From NCBI GenBank assembly GCA_023457355.1, contig JAEWLW010000072.1, forward strand, positions 1 to 64,000: DNA of 64,000 nt. Direction: 5' to 3'. The position numbers were made by a program, and so were the translations under genes. Source of the stretch: Bacillota bacterium (GTDB taxonomy: Bacteria; Bacillota; Clostridia; Oscillospirales; Ruminococcaceae). The notes beneath the pieces were generated by a model. It saw only the letters and a list, made by a program, of their open reading frames with translations. It was not told the origin of the DNA and searched no databases. Below are positions 8,608 through 17,400 of the stretch, piece after piece. The stretch's first letter is position 1. Each line of letters starts with the position of its first letter.

Positions 8608-9108
8608 CTAGTCTTTCAGCAAATTTTTTAAAATGGCCATGCGGCTGTCGCCCGATTCGGTCTTGCAACCGCAATTTGTTTTGTTGAGATCCGCCCCACA
8701 GACAGGACAAAGCCCCTTGCAATCTTCTTTGCAAAGGAACACCTGCGGCAGGGAAAGTTGAAGATCCGCACCTGCGATCTCATCAAGCGCAAGAACACCA
8801 TCCGGGGCGGTTAAAAAAACGTCGTCGAGCGCTTCATCCTCAAGGCCGGACACCACGGTGTGGGTGAACGTCTGCTGGAAGCTTCGCTCTGACTGCATCA
8901 GACAGCGATCGCACCGAAAGGGCATCCTGCCGCTGATTTGGTAGCGCAGCGTTACAACGCCGGCACGGTTAAAGACCTCTCCCCTGACCGCCAGTGCATC
9001 AGGAAAAAGCTTTTCGCCGTGTCTGATAACCCAAGAAAGGTCGATATCGCCCGCAAAATTCTGCTTTTCACCGATGATGTCCAAAACCTGTTTGATCGAA
9101 ATCTGCAT
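8608..9108 (-). CDS. DUF177 (YceD) family protein
   Basis: A 166-residue protein. The start MQISIKQVLDIIGEKQNFAG at 9108 has GAGGAGAG upstream; a longer ORF start lies inside the predicted promoter and is rejected. Cys-rich features are CDRC (about residues 68-71) and the C-terminal LCKEDCKGLCPVCG ... NCGCK, the DUF177 signature and a likely zinc site. DUF177 proteins are linked to 23S rRNA/50S biogenesis and almost always precede rpmF, as here. A consensus promoter (9187-9215) and a palindrome at the transcription start precede it. Confidence 0.92.
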   Translation of the reverse strand: MQISIKQVLDIIGEKQNFAGDIDLSWVIRHGEKLFPDALAVRGEVFNRAGVVTLRYQISGRMPFRCDRCLMQSERSFQQTFTHTVVSGLEDEALDDVFLTAPDGVLALDEIAGADLQLSLPQVFLCKEDCKGLCPVCGADLNKTNCGCKTESGDSRMAILKNLLKD

Positions 9109-9164
9109 GGTTCTCTCCTCATCTTTGGCTTTGCACCCACCATTAGGGCGCAAAAAATAGAGAT

Positions 9165-9180
9165 GTAACGCGGGCGTTAC
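9165..9180. promoter_or_regulatory. 16-bp palindrome at the transcription start of DUF177-rpmF
   Basis: Perfect dyad GTAACGC-GG-GCGTTAC located 7 bases downstream of the -10 box, exactly where transcription should begin. It could be an operator or a 5'-end stabilising hairpin. Confidence 0.5.
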
Positions 9181-9186
9181 CTGATT

Positions 9187-9215
9187 ATTATAGTGCCCGG
9201 ATTTTTGTTTGTCAA
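9187..9215 (-). promoter_or_regulatory. Perfect consensus sigma-A promoter of DUF177-rpmF
   Basis: Minus strand: TTGACA (9215-9210), 17-base spacer, TATAAT (9192-9187). Both boxes are exact consensus with optimal spacing. Confidence 0.9.
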
Positions 9216-9267
9216 TAATTTTTGCGCCGAAAACCTTTGTTTCCGACGCAAAAACCACACAAACTGT

Positions 9268-9678
9268 TTAAATCTGGTATTTACGAATTCTTTCGGGAAG
9301 CTCATCCCCTTCACAGGATACTGTAAAGACGAGTGTCAATCCGTTTGCGGAGGTCAATTTGTACAGCTTATCTACCATGTCGGCAAACCGTTCCGGGTTT
9401 TTGCCACAAATTTTAAAGGTTGCGTCACAGAAAATGTCGGTGATGTCGTAATTGCCGGCCATCAAACCGCAAAGGAAACCGTAAAACGCATCATAATCGC
9501 TGATGCCATATTGCTCAACATCCACCAGGCGAACCTGATAGTTGAGATTATAGGTCAGCTGAATACCCTTTTCTACGCAGACTACGTTTCCATTCGAGGT
9601 CTTGACTGCATCGTTCGCCATCTGGATCATGGCCTTGGTTTTTCCGGAGCCTTTGTTTCCAACGATAAGCTTAATCAT
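9268..9678 (-). CDS. Small P-loop ATP-binding protein of unknown function
   Basis: A 136-residue protein whose start MIKLIVGNKGSGKTK at 9678 is preceded by GGGAGGAAT. Walker A GNKGSGKT is at residues 7-14. The rest is a compact alpha/beta protein with no added domain (NGNVVCVEKGIQLTYNLN, MAGNYDITDIFCDATFKI). Such proteins are recurrent in Clostridia and sometimes mislabelled PilT; no secretion or pilus gene is nearby. It lies 84 bases downstream of pgi and may be co-transcribed. Function unknown; a small nucleotide-dependent switch is a guess. Confidence 0.8.
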   Translation of the reverse strand: MIKLIVGNKGSGKTKAMIQMANDAVKTSNGNVVCVEKGIQLTYNLNYQVRLVDVEQYGISDYDAFYGFLCGLMAGNYDITDIFCDATFKICGKNPERFADMVDKLYKLTSANGLTLVFTVSCEGDELPERIRKYQI

Positions 9679-9762
9679 GATGTATTCCTCCCAGATTTCG
9701 GTTGCCCATCCTTCAGGATCAGCTTCCACGTTTATTTTTGTAACAGCCAGCAAGCCGGTTTT

Positions 9763-11061
9763 TTAATAACCCGGCTTGCCCAGCAGCGCAAACATATTTT
9801 TTTTGTAATTCTCAACACCCGGCTGGTTAAACGGGTTTACCTTTAAAGTATAGCCGCTGACACCACATGCATATTCAAAGAAATAAAGCATCCAGCCATA
9901 TTCATAGGGCGTTCTGGCATCCAGAGATAACATCATTGAGGCAACGCCGCCCTGATGGTGCGCCATGGCAACCGCCCGGCGCGCTTTTTCCTGAATTTCG
10001 GCCAGCGTTCTGCCGGCGAGATAGTTCAGGCCGTCCAAATCGTCCGCTTCGCTTTGCACCGTCAGCGAAGCATCGTCCGCCTTAAACGAAAGCACCGTTT
10101 CAAAAAGGTTCCGGCTGCCGTCCTGAACAAACTGGCCCAGTGAGTGCAGGTCGGTGGTATAGGTTGCCGAGGCCGGGAACAGCCCCTTGTGGTCCTTGCC
10201 TTCGCTTTCGCCAAAAAGCTGTTTAAGCCATTCGGCCGTCATGCCCAGGCAGGGATCCCACCCACAGAACAGCTCAATCGCACAGCCCTTACGGTATAGA
10301 ATATTTCTGGCCGCCGCGTACTGAAGACAGGGGTTCTGCCAGAAGTCGGTACTGTCACAGGCCCGCTTTGCATCGGCGGCACCCTCCAGCAGGCGGCTGA
10401 CTGAAATGCCCGCCACCGCTGCGGGCAGCAGCCCGACAGGGGTTAATACGGAATATCGTCCGCCGACGTCGTCGGGAATCACGAAGGTCTCATAGCCTTC
10501 CCGGTCGGCCATGGTGCGCAAAGCGCCGCGTGCCTTGTCGGTAATCGCAACAATGCGGCAGGCCGCAAGCGAACCATAGCGCTTGAGCATCTCCTGTTTA
10601 ATGAGGCGGAAAGCCACCGCAGGCTCGGTCGTCGTTCCGGATTTTGAAATGACAATAACCGAAATGCGCTTGCCCTTGCAGAGTTTGAGCACTTCCGCAA
10701 TATGTGAAGCCGAAAGATCGTTGCCCAAAAACCAGACTTTAGGCGCTTCGTTGGGCAGGCTGTTGTAAAGGGGGGAAATCAGAAATTCGATTACGGCGCG
10801 CGCCCCGAGGTAAGAACCGCCGATGCCCACCACCAGCACCGCATCGCTGGTTTGGCGCAGCCGCTCGGCACAGCGGGTCAGTCGCAGCAGATCATCATCG
10901 GTGTTGATGGCGTACGGATCCAGCCAACCGAGAAAATCGCTGCCCGCTCCGGTTCTTTTTTGCAACGTTTTCTGCGCCGCCAAAATTTCCGGCGCAATTG
11001 CTTCAAACGCTTCGCGGCTCACAAAGGGCTCGAGAAATTCAAAATCAAGTTCAACCGGCAT
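9763..11061 (-). CDS. pgi: Glucose-6-phosphate isomerase
   Basis: A 432-residue glycolytic enzyme interconverting glucose-6-P and fructose-6-P. Motifs: GIGGSYLGARAV, the SIS segment VISKSGTTTEPAVAFRL, DDVGGRYSVLTPVGLLP, FGESEGKDHKGLFP with the catalytic Glu, HQGGVASM, and the C-terminal KVNPFNQPGVENYK with the catalytic Lys. The short bacterial form is typical of Firmicutes. The start is ATG at 11061 (AGGGGTGA upstream) rather than the GTG 9 bases earlier. A TTGAAA-17-TAAAAT promoter lies about 75 bases upstream. Confidence 0.97.
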   Translation of the reverse strand: MPVELDFEFLEPFVSREAFEAIAPEILAAQKTLQKRTGAGSDFLGWLDPYAINTDDDLLRLTRCAERLRQTSDAVLVVGIGGSYLGARAVIEFLISPLYNSLPNEAPKVWFLGNDLSASHIAEVLKLCKGKRISVIVISKSGTTTEPAVAFRLIKQEMLKRYGSLAACRIVAITDKARGALRTMADREGYETFVIPDDVGGRYSVLTPVGLLPAAVAGISVSRLLEGAADAKRACDSTDFWQNPCLQYAAARNILYRKGCAIELFCGWDPCLGMTAEWLKQLFGESEGKDHKGLFPASATYTTDLHSLGQFVQDGSRNLFETVLSFKADDASLTVQSEADDLDGLNYLAGRTLAEIQEKARRAVAMAHHQGGVASMMLSLDARTPYEYGWMLYFFEYACGVSGYTLKVNPFNQPGVENYKKNMFALLGKPGY

Positions 11062-11131
11062 TGCTGTCACCCCTTGCTCGTTTTTACGACCATGTCGTTT
11101 TATATCATTTCACCTTGGTTATTTTAAGTTT

Positions 11132-11160
11132 ATTTTACACGAAATCTTGCCCGTTTTCAA
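11132..11160 (-). promoter_or_regulatory. Sigma-A promoter of pgi
   Basis: Minus strand: TTGAAA (11160-11155), 17-base spacer, TAAAAT (11137-11132). Confidence 0.6.
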
Positions 11161-11353
11161 CCGCAAATCTATGAATTTTATGATAACTTATTAAAATTCA
11201 GGCCCAATCTTATACTGAATCCCCATTGAAAGGCGCAATAGATTTCACACTGGGGCGCAAACACCTTTATAACGTCTGAAAACACGCCCGCGAACCATTC
11301 CGGCAGGGCAAACAGATGTGATCTTTCCTTTGGAACCGGTGGTATTTAATCCC

Positions 11354-12568
11354 TTAACGCAGGCGTGTCAGCTCCGCCCAAATCAGTCCAAGCGCCGAGC
11401 GCAGGTTCATTTTATCCACCGCTTCAGCTGTAACCACATCATACTCACAGATGATCACCCCGTCAAGCATCACGCGTATGGTTCCCGCATGGGTGCCCTC
11501 GGCGACCGGTGCCTCAAAATCTTCGACGATATTTTGCTGCTGGGCCAGCGCGGTACCGCGGCCTTTTTCCACCAGCATTTGTTTTGGTGCGCGGCTTTTC
11601 AGGTTGACTTCCTGACGCACGCCGCCCCGAACCTTAATGGGCGTAAGCGCCGGATCGGGGTCGGGAATCGGCTTCGCCTCATAGTTGGCAAAACCATATT
11701 CCAGCAGGCCGCGCGCTGCGCCAAAGCGCTGGTCGCTGGTGTCTGAGCCAAGCACCACCGCAATAAGCGAGAGCCCGTCGCGCGTAGCCGAAGCCGACAG
11801 GCAGGACCCGGCACCGTCGGTCGTCCCGGTCTTTAATCCCGTCGCGCCCTTAAAAAAGCGCACCAGCTTGTTGGTGTTAACCAGCTGCGTCTCGCCGTTG
11901 CGCAGGCTATCCATCCAGATGGTGGTATATTCGGTAATTTTCGGGTGTTTGAGCAGCTCGGCGGACATGGTGGCAATATCCCGGGCTGTGGTCAGGTGCC
12001 CCTCCGCATCCAACCCCGTGGCGTTCTTAAAAGTTGTGTTGGTCATGCCCAGCTCCTGCGCACGGGTGTTCATCAGGTTGACAAAGGCCTCCTCGCTGCC
12101 TGAAACCTGTTCGCCAAGCGCCACCGCCGCGTCGTTTGCGCTGGCAATGGCCGTCGCTTTGAGCAGCTCATGCACCGTCATCTGTTCACCCGGCTCAAAC
12201 CAGATTTGTGAACCGCCCATTGAGCTGGCGTGCGGCGAACAGGTCACGACGTCGTCCAGACTGATTTTGCCGGAGTCGATCGCTTCCATTACCAGCAGCA
12301 ACGTCATAATTTTAGTAATGGACGCCGGCGGCATAAGGGTGTCCGCGTCTTTTTCAAACAGGATTTTACTGCTTTCAGGCTCAATCAAAATTGCCGAACG
12401 GCAGGGAATATTGGTGTTGACCATCGCCGCCGCAGGCATGCTGTCTTCCTCCTGCGCACACATCGCGCCGATTGGCAGGGTGAACAGCAGCATGGCGATG
12501 CACAACAGAATCGCCCCTGCCTTTTTTTGTCTTTTTATTAATACTTGCACTTGTAAAGCACCTCGCAT
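11354..12568 (-). CDS. D-alanyl-D-alanine carboxypeptidase (PBP5/DacF family)
   Basis: A 404-residue secreted peptidase that trims the terminal D-Ala of peptidoglycan stem peptides. A signal peptide spans about residues 12-38. The three active-site motifs of family S11 are intact: SITK (83-86), SAN (143-145) and KTG (246-248). A PBP5-type C-terminal beta domain follows (about 290-390). There is no obvious amphipathic C-terminal anchor. The start is ambiguous: ATG at 12568 has a weak ribosome site, while GTG at 12550 has AGGTG at good spacing. It contrasts with the homologue at 21693, which has lost these residues. Confidence 0.93.
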   Translation of the reverse strand: MRGALQVQVLIKRQKKAGAILLCIAMLLFTLPIGAMCAQEEDSMPAAAMVNTNIPCRSAILIEPESSKILFEKDADTLMPPASITKIMTLLLVMEAIDSGKISLDDVVTCSPHASSMGGSQIWFEPGEQMTVHELLKATAIASANDAAVALGEQVSGSEEAFVNLMNTRAQELGMTNTTFKNATGLDAEGHLTTARDIATMSAELLKHPKITEYTTIWMDSLRNGETQLVNTNKLVRFFKGATGLKTGTTDGAGSCLSASATRDGLSLIAVVLGSDTSDQRFGAARGLLEYGFANYEAKPIPDPDPALTPIKVRGGVRQEVNLKSRAPKQMLVEKGRGTALAQQQNIVEDFEAPVAEGTHAGTIRVMLDGVIICEYDVVTAEAVDKMNLRSALGLIWAELTRLR

Positions 12569-12742
12569 CTCTTGCCAAACGGCTTATTTACGCACCTTTT
12601 TCTGTTTGGATTATATGCGCTAAAACGGGGCAATTATGCGGTAGTCCACTGTTAAGGCGGCGCAAATCCCCCGTTGGGGCATATTTAGGCGGCCGACACA
12701 TTTTCAGTCCTTTGTTTTTATTGCCAAATACTGTACAATGCC

Positions 12743-12771
12743 TTGCCTTTTGTGGTCATGTTGTATATAAT
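12743..12771 (+). promoter_or_regulatory. Sigma-A promoter of mtaB
   Basis: TTGCCT (12743-12748), 17-base spacer, TATAAT (12766-12771), 42 bases before the start codon. Confidence 0.7.
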
Positions 12772-12812
12772 AAGTACGAATTATTTGTACGTTGTGCGGT
12801 TGGGAGGCAATG

Positions 12813-14105
12813 ATGCGCGCTAGATTTATTTCGCTGGGCTGCAAGGTGAACCAATATGAAACGCAGGCGCTGGAAGGGCTTTTTGCGCGGCACGGTTTTT
12901 TTGCCGAGACGGACGGCGAAGCCGATTTAGTTCTAATCAATTCCTGCACCGTCACATCTCTGGCCGACCGCAAAACCCGGCAGATGGTCAGAAGGCTGCG
13001 CCGCGAGCTGCCTAACGCCGTGTTGGTGCTGACTGGCTGCATGCCGCAGACCTCGCCCGACGATGCCGCCGCACTGCTGGAAGCAGACATTATTACCGGC
13101 ACCAAAGACCGCAGCCAGCTGGTGGCGCTGGTTCTGGATTATTTCAAAAGCCGTCAGCGCCGGGTGGATATCGCCTCTTATACGCCGGACGAGCCCTTTG
13201 AGCCTTTAAACGCTGAAAAATTTGATGACAGCTTTCAGCGAGCCTACCTTAAAATTCAGGACGGCTGCGACCGCTTTTGTTCCTACTGCATCATTCCTTA
13301 TGCACGTGGTGTCGTGCGTTCCCGCCCGCTCAACCAGATTGCACTTGAAACACAGCGCCTGGCCGACGCAGGGTACCACGAAATTGTGCTCACCGGCATC
13401 AATATTTCGCGCTACGGGGCAGATTCAGGCGCTTCGCTGCCCGAAGCCGTCCAATCCGCCGCCGCTGCGCACGGAAATTTCAGGCTGCGCCTGGGCTCGG
13501 TTGAGCCAGATCTTTTAAGTGAGGCCGACTGGTGGGCGCTCTCGCAAATTCCCGCGCTCTGCCCCCATTTTCACATCCCGTTGCAGTCGGGCTGCGACGC
13601 GACATTGCGGCGTATGCACCGCCGGTATACGGCTGAGGAATTTTTGGGCACGGTTGAAAGAATCCGGAAACTGTTCCCAAATCCGTCAATCACCACCGAT
13701 ATCATCGTCGGCTTTCCCGGCGAAACCGGCGAAGAGTTTGCCGAGACCTGCCGCACCGTTGAACAAATCGGCCTTTTGCGGGCACACGTCTTTGAATATT
13801 CCCCCCGCGCCGGCACCCCCGCCGCCGCAATGGCAGAGCAGATTGCCCCGCCGTTAAAAAAAGAGCGGGCACGCAAACTTTCTGAGTTGTGCGCGGCAAG
13901 CGGCGCACAGTTTGCCCGCACACAAATCGGTCAAAAAGCGCGCGTTCTGCTGGAAGCCACCGGCGGCGGCTACACCGACAATTATTTATATGTCGATGTG
14001 CCAGACCGGGCGGGCGTTCTGATCGGCGACTTCATTAACGTCCTGATTACCGCATCGGATAGCGCAGCCTGCACCGGCGTTTTAACAAGCCGTGACTATC
14101 GTTAA
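12813..14105 (+). CDS. mtaB: tRNA (N6-threonylcarbamoyladenosine-37) methylthiotransferase MtaB
   Basis: A 430-residue radical-SAM enzyme that adds a 2-methylthio group to t6A37 of ANN-decoding tRNAs. The start ATG at 12813 has GGAGG at 5-base spacing. The N-terminal UPF0004 domain carries three cluster Cys (C10, C45, C76; SLGCKVNQYE is the MtaB signature). The radical-SAM CxxxCxxC is CDRFCSYC (152-159). A TRAM-like C-terminus begins about residue 370. MiaB would have a different N-terminus, so MtaB is preferred. It is monocistronic, with its own promoter. Confidence 0.93.
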   Translation: MRARFISLGCKVNQYETQALEGLFARHGFFAETDGEADLVLINSCTVTSLADRKTRQMVRRLRRELPNAVLVLTGCMPQTSPDDAAALLEADIITGTKDRSQLVALVLDYFKSRQRRVDIASYTPDEPFEPLNAEKFDDSFQRAYLKIQDGCDRFCSYCIIPYARGVVRSRPLNQIALETQRLADAGYHEIVLTGINISRYGADSGASLPEAVQSAAAAHGNFRLRLGSVEPDLLSEADWWALSQIPALCPHFHIPLQSGCDATLRRMHRRYTAEEFLGTVERIRKLFPNPSITTDIIVGFPGETGEEFAETCRTVEQIGLLRAHVFEYSPRAGTPAAAMAEQIAPPLKKERARKLSELCAASGAQFARTQIGQKARVLLEATGGGYTDNYLYVDVPDRAGVLIGDFINVLITASDSAACTGVLTSRDYR

Positions 14106-14119
14106 ATAACTCGGAGACA

Positions 14120-14235
14120 GGTACAGGATTGGCGAAAATATTTGTGCCCCTCAAGGCTGAGGACGCAGGCGGGCTGCCGCAAAACAGGCCGCCAAGACTG
14201 CGCCCAGTATTGAGTTTGTTGGACTATAAATACCA
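14120..14235. repeat. Intergenic repeat, family R3, copy a
   Basis: The segment ending AACAGGCCGCCAAGACTG ... TTTGTTGGACTATAAATA closely resembles 29600-29670 (AACAGACCGCCAAGACGG ... TTTGATTTGACTATAATA) and more weakly 39540-39640. No credible ORF is present; a 68-codon ORF at 14129 is unlikely to be coding. Confidence 0.4.
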
Positions 14236-14236
14236 A

Positions 14237-14466
14237 GGGCGTTTCTTAAAAGCGGGGAACAGCGGGAAATCCGCCACCTTCCGGCAGAACTTCCCCAGGT
14301 TGGCAGCTTTTAAGAATGCCCGCATATTCCATTAAAAGCAGTTGTTTTCGCGGCAGGTTTTCCGCTCTGCTGCGGCCGCATCATCGGCGGGGCGGCAGCC
14401 CGCTCCCCTCGTCCTTGCAGGATATAAAATCTGCACACCAATCTATTTCACTTTTAATGGAATATG
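14237..14466 (+). promoter_or_regulatory. purL leader with competing inverted repeats
   Basis: Three pairings share arms. (A) 14237-14253 with 14306-14321, one bulge, capped by GGGGAA/TTCCCC. (B) 14306-14313 with 14332-14339, 8 bp. (C) 14323-14338 with 14451-14466, a perfect 16-bp repeat ending 11 bases before the purL Shine-Dalgarno. A and B compete for 14306-14313; B and C compete for 14332-14338. This is the layout of a switching leader. I do not recognise a known purine or guanine aptamer in it. Confidence 0.45.
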
Positions 14467-14490
14467 AATATAAGAATAGGAGTGGACATT

Positions 14491-17400
14491 ATGGCAGTAT
14501 TTCGGGTATTTATCGAGAAAAAGCAGCCCTTTGCCGTAGAAGCGCAGGGTGTGCTGAACGATTTGCATGCCGCGCTGGGCCTGACAAGCCTCAAGGCGGT
14601 TCGCATTCTGAACCGCTATGACGCCGAGCATATCACCCCGGAGGATTTTGCCGCCGCCCGCATGACGGTGTTCGGCGAGCCGCAGGTTGATACCGCCCAC
14701 GACACCCTCCCCGCAGCCGCCGGGCGCGTATTCGCCGTGGAATATCTGCCCGGCCAGTATGACCAGCGCGCCGATTCCGCCGCACAGTGCATCCAGCTCC
14801 AGACTCAGAAGGAGCGCCCCCTTATCCGTTGCGCCCGCGTGTTTATTCTGGAGGGCAACCTTTCGGACGAGGAGTTTGAGACAGTTAAAAAATACCTTAT
14901 CAACCCGGTGGAAAGCCGCGAGGCTTCGCTGGCGCTGCCCGCCACGTTGGAAGCCGACTACCCCGCTCCGCCCGATGTTGCGGTGCTCAACGGCTTTTGC
15001 CGCGCCTCAGACGAGGAACTGGCCCAGATGGTACGGCAGTACGGCCTTGCCATGGAATTGGACGACCTGCGATGCTGCCGCGACTATTTTTTAAGCGAGC
15101 AGCGCGACCCCACCTTCACCGAACTGAAGCTCATCGATACCTACTGGTCGGACCACTGCCGCCACACGACCTTTTCCACGCAGTTCGACCATGTCGCTTT
15201 TGAATCCGACACGGTCAAAAATGCTTTTAAACGCTATCTGGATCTGCGCGTCAGCTTAGGGCGCGCCGACCGCCCGATCACGCTGATGGATCTGGCAACC
15301 ATCGGCGCCAAGGCGCTCAAAAAGCGCGGCCTGCTCAATGACCTTGACGAGTCGGAGGAGATCAATGCCTGCTCGGTCAAAATCAAGGTGGATGTCGACG
15401 GCCACGACGAGGATTGGCTGCTGATGTTTAAGAACGAGACACACAACCATCCGACCGAAATTGAACCGTTCGGCGGTGCGGCCACCTGCCTGGGCGGCGC
15501 CATCCGCGACCCGCTCTCGGGCCGCAGCTACGTCTATCAGGCCATGCGCGTCACGGGTGCGGCCAACCCCTTAAAACCCATCTCGGAGACAATGCCCGGC
15601 AAGCTGCCGCAGCGCAAAATTGTGACGCAGGCGGCGGCGGGCTATTCTTCCTATGGCAACCAGATCGGCCTTGCGACCGGCCTTGTGCATGAGATATACC
15701 ACCCGGGCTATGTGGCTAAGCGCATGGAGGTCGGCGCGGTTATTGCAGCCGCACCGGCGGCAAATGTGGTTCGCACCAGGCCGGAGCCCGGCGACATCGT
15801 GCTGCTGCTCGGCGGCAAGACCGGGCGCGACGGCTGCGGCGGCGCAACCGGCTCCTCCAAGGCGCATTCCGCCGAAAGCCTGCGCACCTGCGGGGCCGAG
15901 GTGCAAAAGGGTAACGCCCCCGAGGAACGCAAGCTTCAGCGCCTGTTCAGAAACGCGCAAGCCGCCAGAATGATCAAGCGCTGCAACGACTTTGGTGCCG
16001 GCGGCGTGTCGGTGGCCATTGGCGAACTAGCCGACAGCCTGGACATCCATCTTGATGCCGTACCGAAGAAATATGAGGGCCTCGACGGCACCGAGCTCGC
16101 GATCAGCGAATCGCAGGAGCGCATGGCTGTCGTGCTCGCCCCTGAGCATGTCGAACGTTTTTTGGAAATTGCCAAAACTGAAAATTTAAGCGGCGTGCCG
16201 GTTGCCAAGGTCACCGACACCGGCCGTATGACCATGACTTGGCGCGGCAAGACCATCGTCAGCCTTTCCCGCGCATTTTTGAACACCAACGGCGCGCAAA
16301 AGCATGTCTGCGCCCGTGTGGCCGCGCCCGCCGCCGAAGTTCACGCGACGGAGTATCTCTCGTTTGCCGAACGTCTGCGCCGTATGGCGGCGGATTTGAA
16401 TATCTGTTCGCAAAAGGGCTTGGTTGAACGGTTTGACGCCTCTATCGGCGCGGGCACCATCCTGTTCCCCTTCGGCGGAAAATATCAGGAGACCCCGATT
16501 CAGGCCATGGCCGCAAAAATCCCTGTCCTACAGGGCGAAACCGACACCGCTTCCTTGATGGCATACGCCTTTGACCCTTACATTTCAAAGCGCAACCCCT
16601 ACGCGGGCGCGGTCACCGCCGTGTGCGAATCTATCGCTAAGGTGGTCGCTGCGGGGGGAGCGAGAAAGCACTGCTGGCTTTCGTTCCAGGAATATTTTGA
16701 GCGGCTGCGTAAAGACGACATCCGCTGGGGCAAGCCGCTGGCGGCACTGCTCGGCGCGCTGGACGCCCAGTTGGCACTGGAATGCGGCGCCATCGGCGGC
16801 AAGGACTCGATGTCCGGCAGCTTTGAGCATATCGACGTGCCGCCCACGCTCATCTCCTTCGCGGTGTCGGTCTCCAAAGCCTCGCGTGTCATCTCGCCGG
16901 AATTTAAAAAGGCCGGCTCTAAAATCGGCCTGATGCTGCCCGCTGTCGACAGCCACGGCGTGCCTGATTTAAACAGTGTCCGCCAGATGCTCGACGCACT
17001 TGAGGCGCTGATTGCGCAAGGCAAGGTGCGCGCCGCATGGGTATGCGGCATGGGCGGTGTGATGGAGGGCCTGTTCAAAATGGCGCTTGGCAACCGGCTG
17101 GGCCTTAAGCTGGCCGAAGGCTTCTCAGATGATTTCTGGTTTAGCCGCCAGCCGTCCGCCATTATTCTGGAGTGCGATGAAATGCCTGCAGGCGCCGTCA
17201 AAATAGGTGAAACGACCACGGCATTTTCGCTTTGCTGTAGCCACGGCAGTATTGATTTAAGTGAGATTTTCGCCATCTATACCGACAAGCTCGCGCCGGT
17301 ATACCCCTACCGCCTGCCCACGCCAAAAACCGTCGTGCCTGCTTATGCGGACACGCCCGCCGCCGCGCGCCGCGCGCCCGCCGTCAGCGTGCCGAAGCCG

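Noticed and set aside
9268..9678. PilT / twitching-motility ATPase annotation
   Set aside because: Only a Walker A is shared; length is about a third of PilT and no pilus genes are near.
14129..14335. 68-codon plus-strand ORF between mtaB and purL
   Set aside because: No ribosome site, no recognisable sequence, and it overlaps repeat and inverted-repeat structure.
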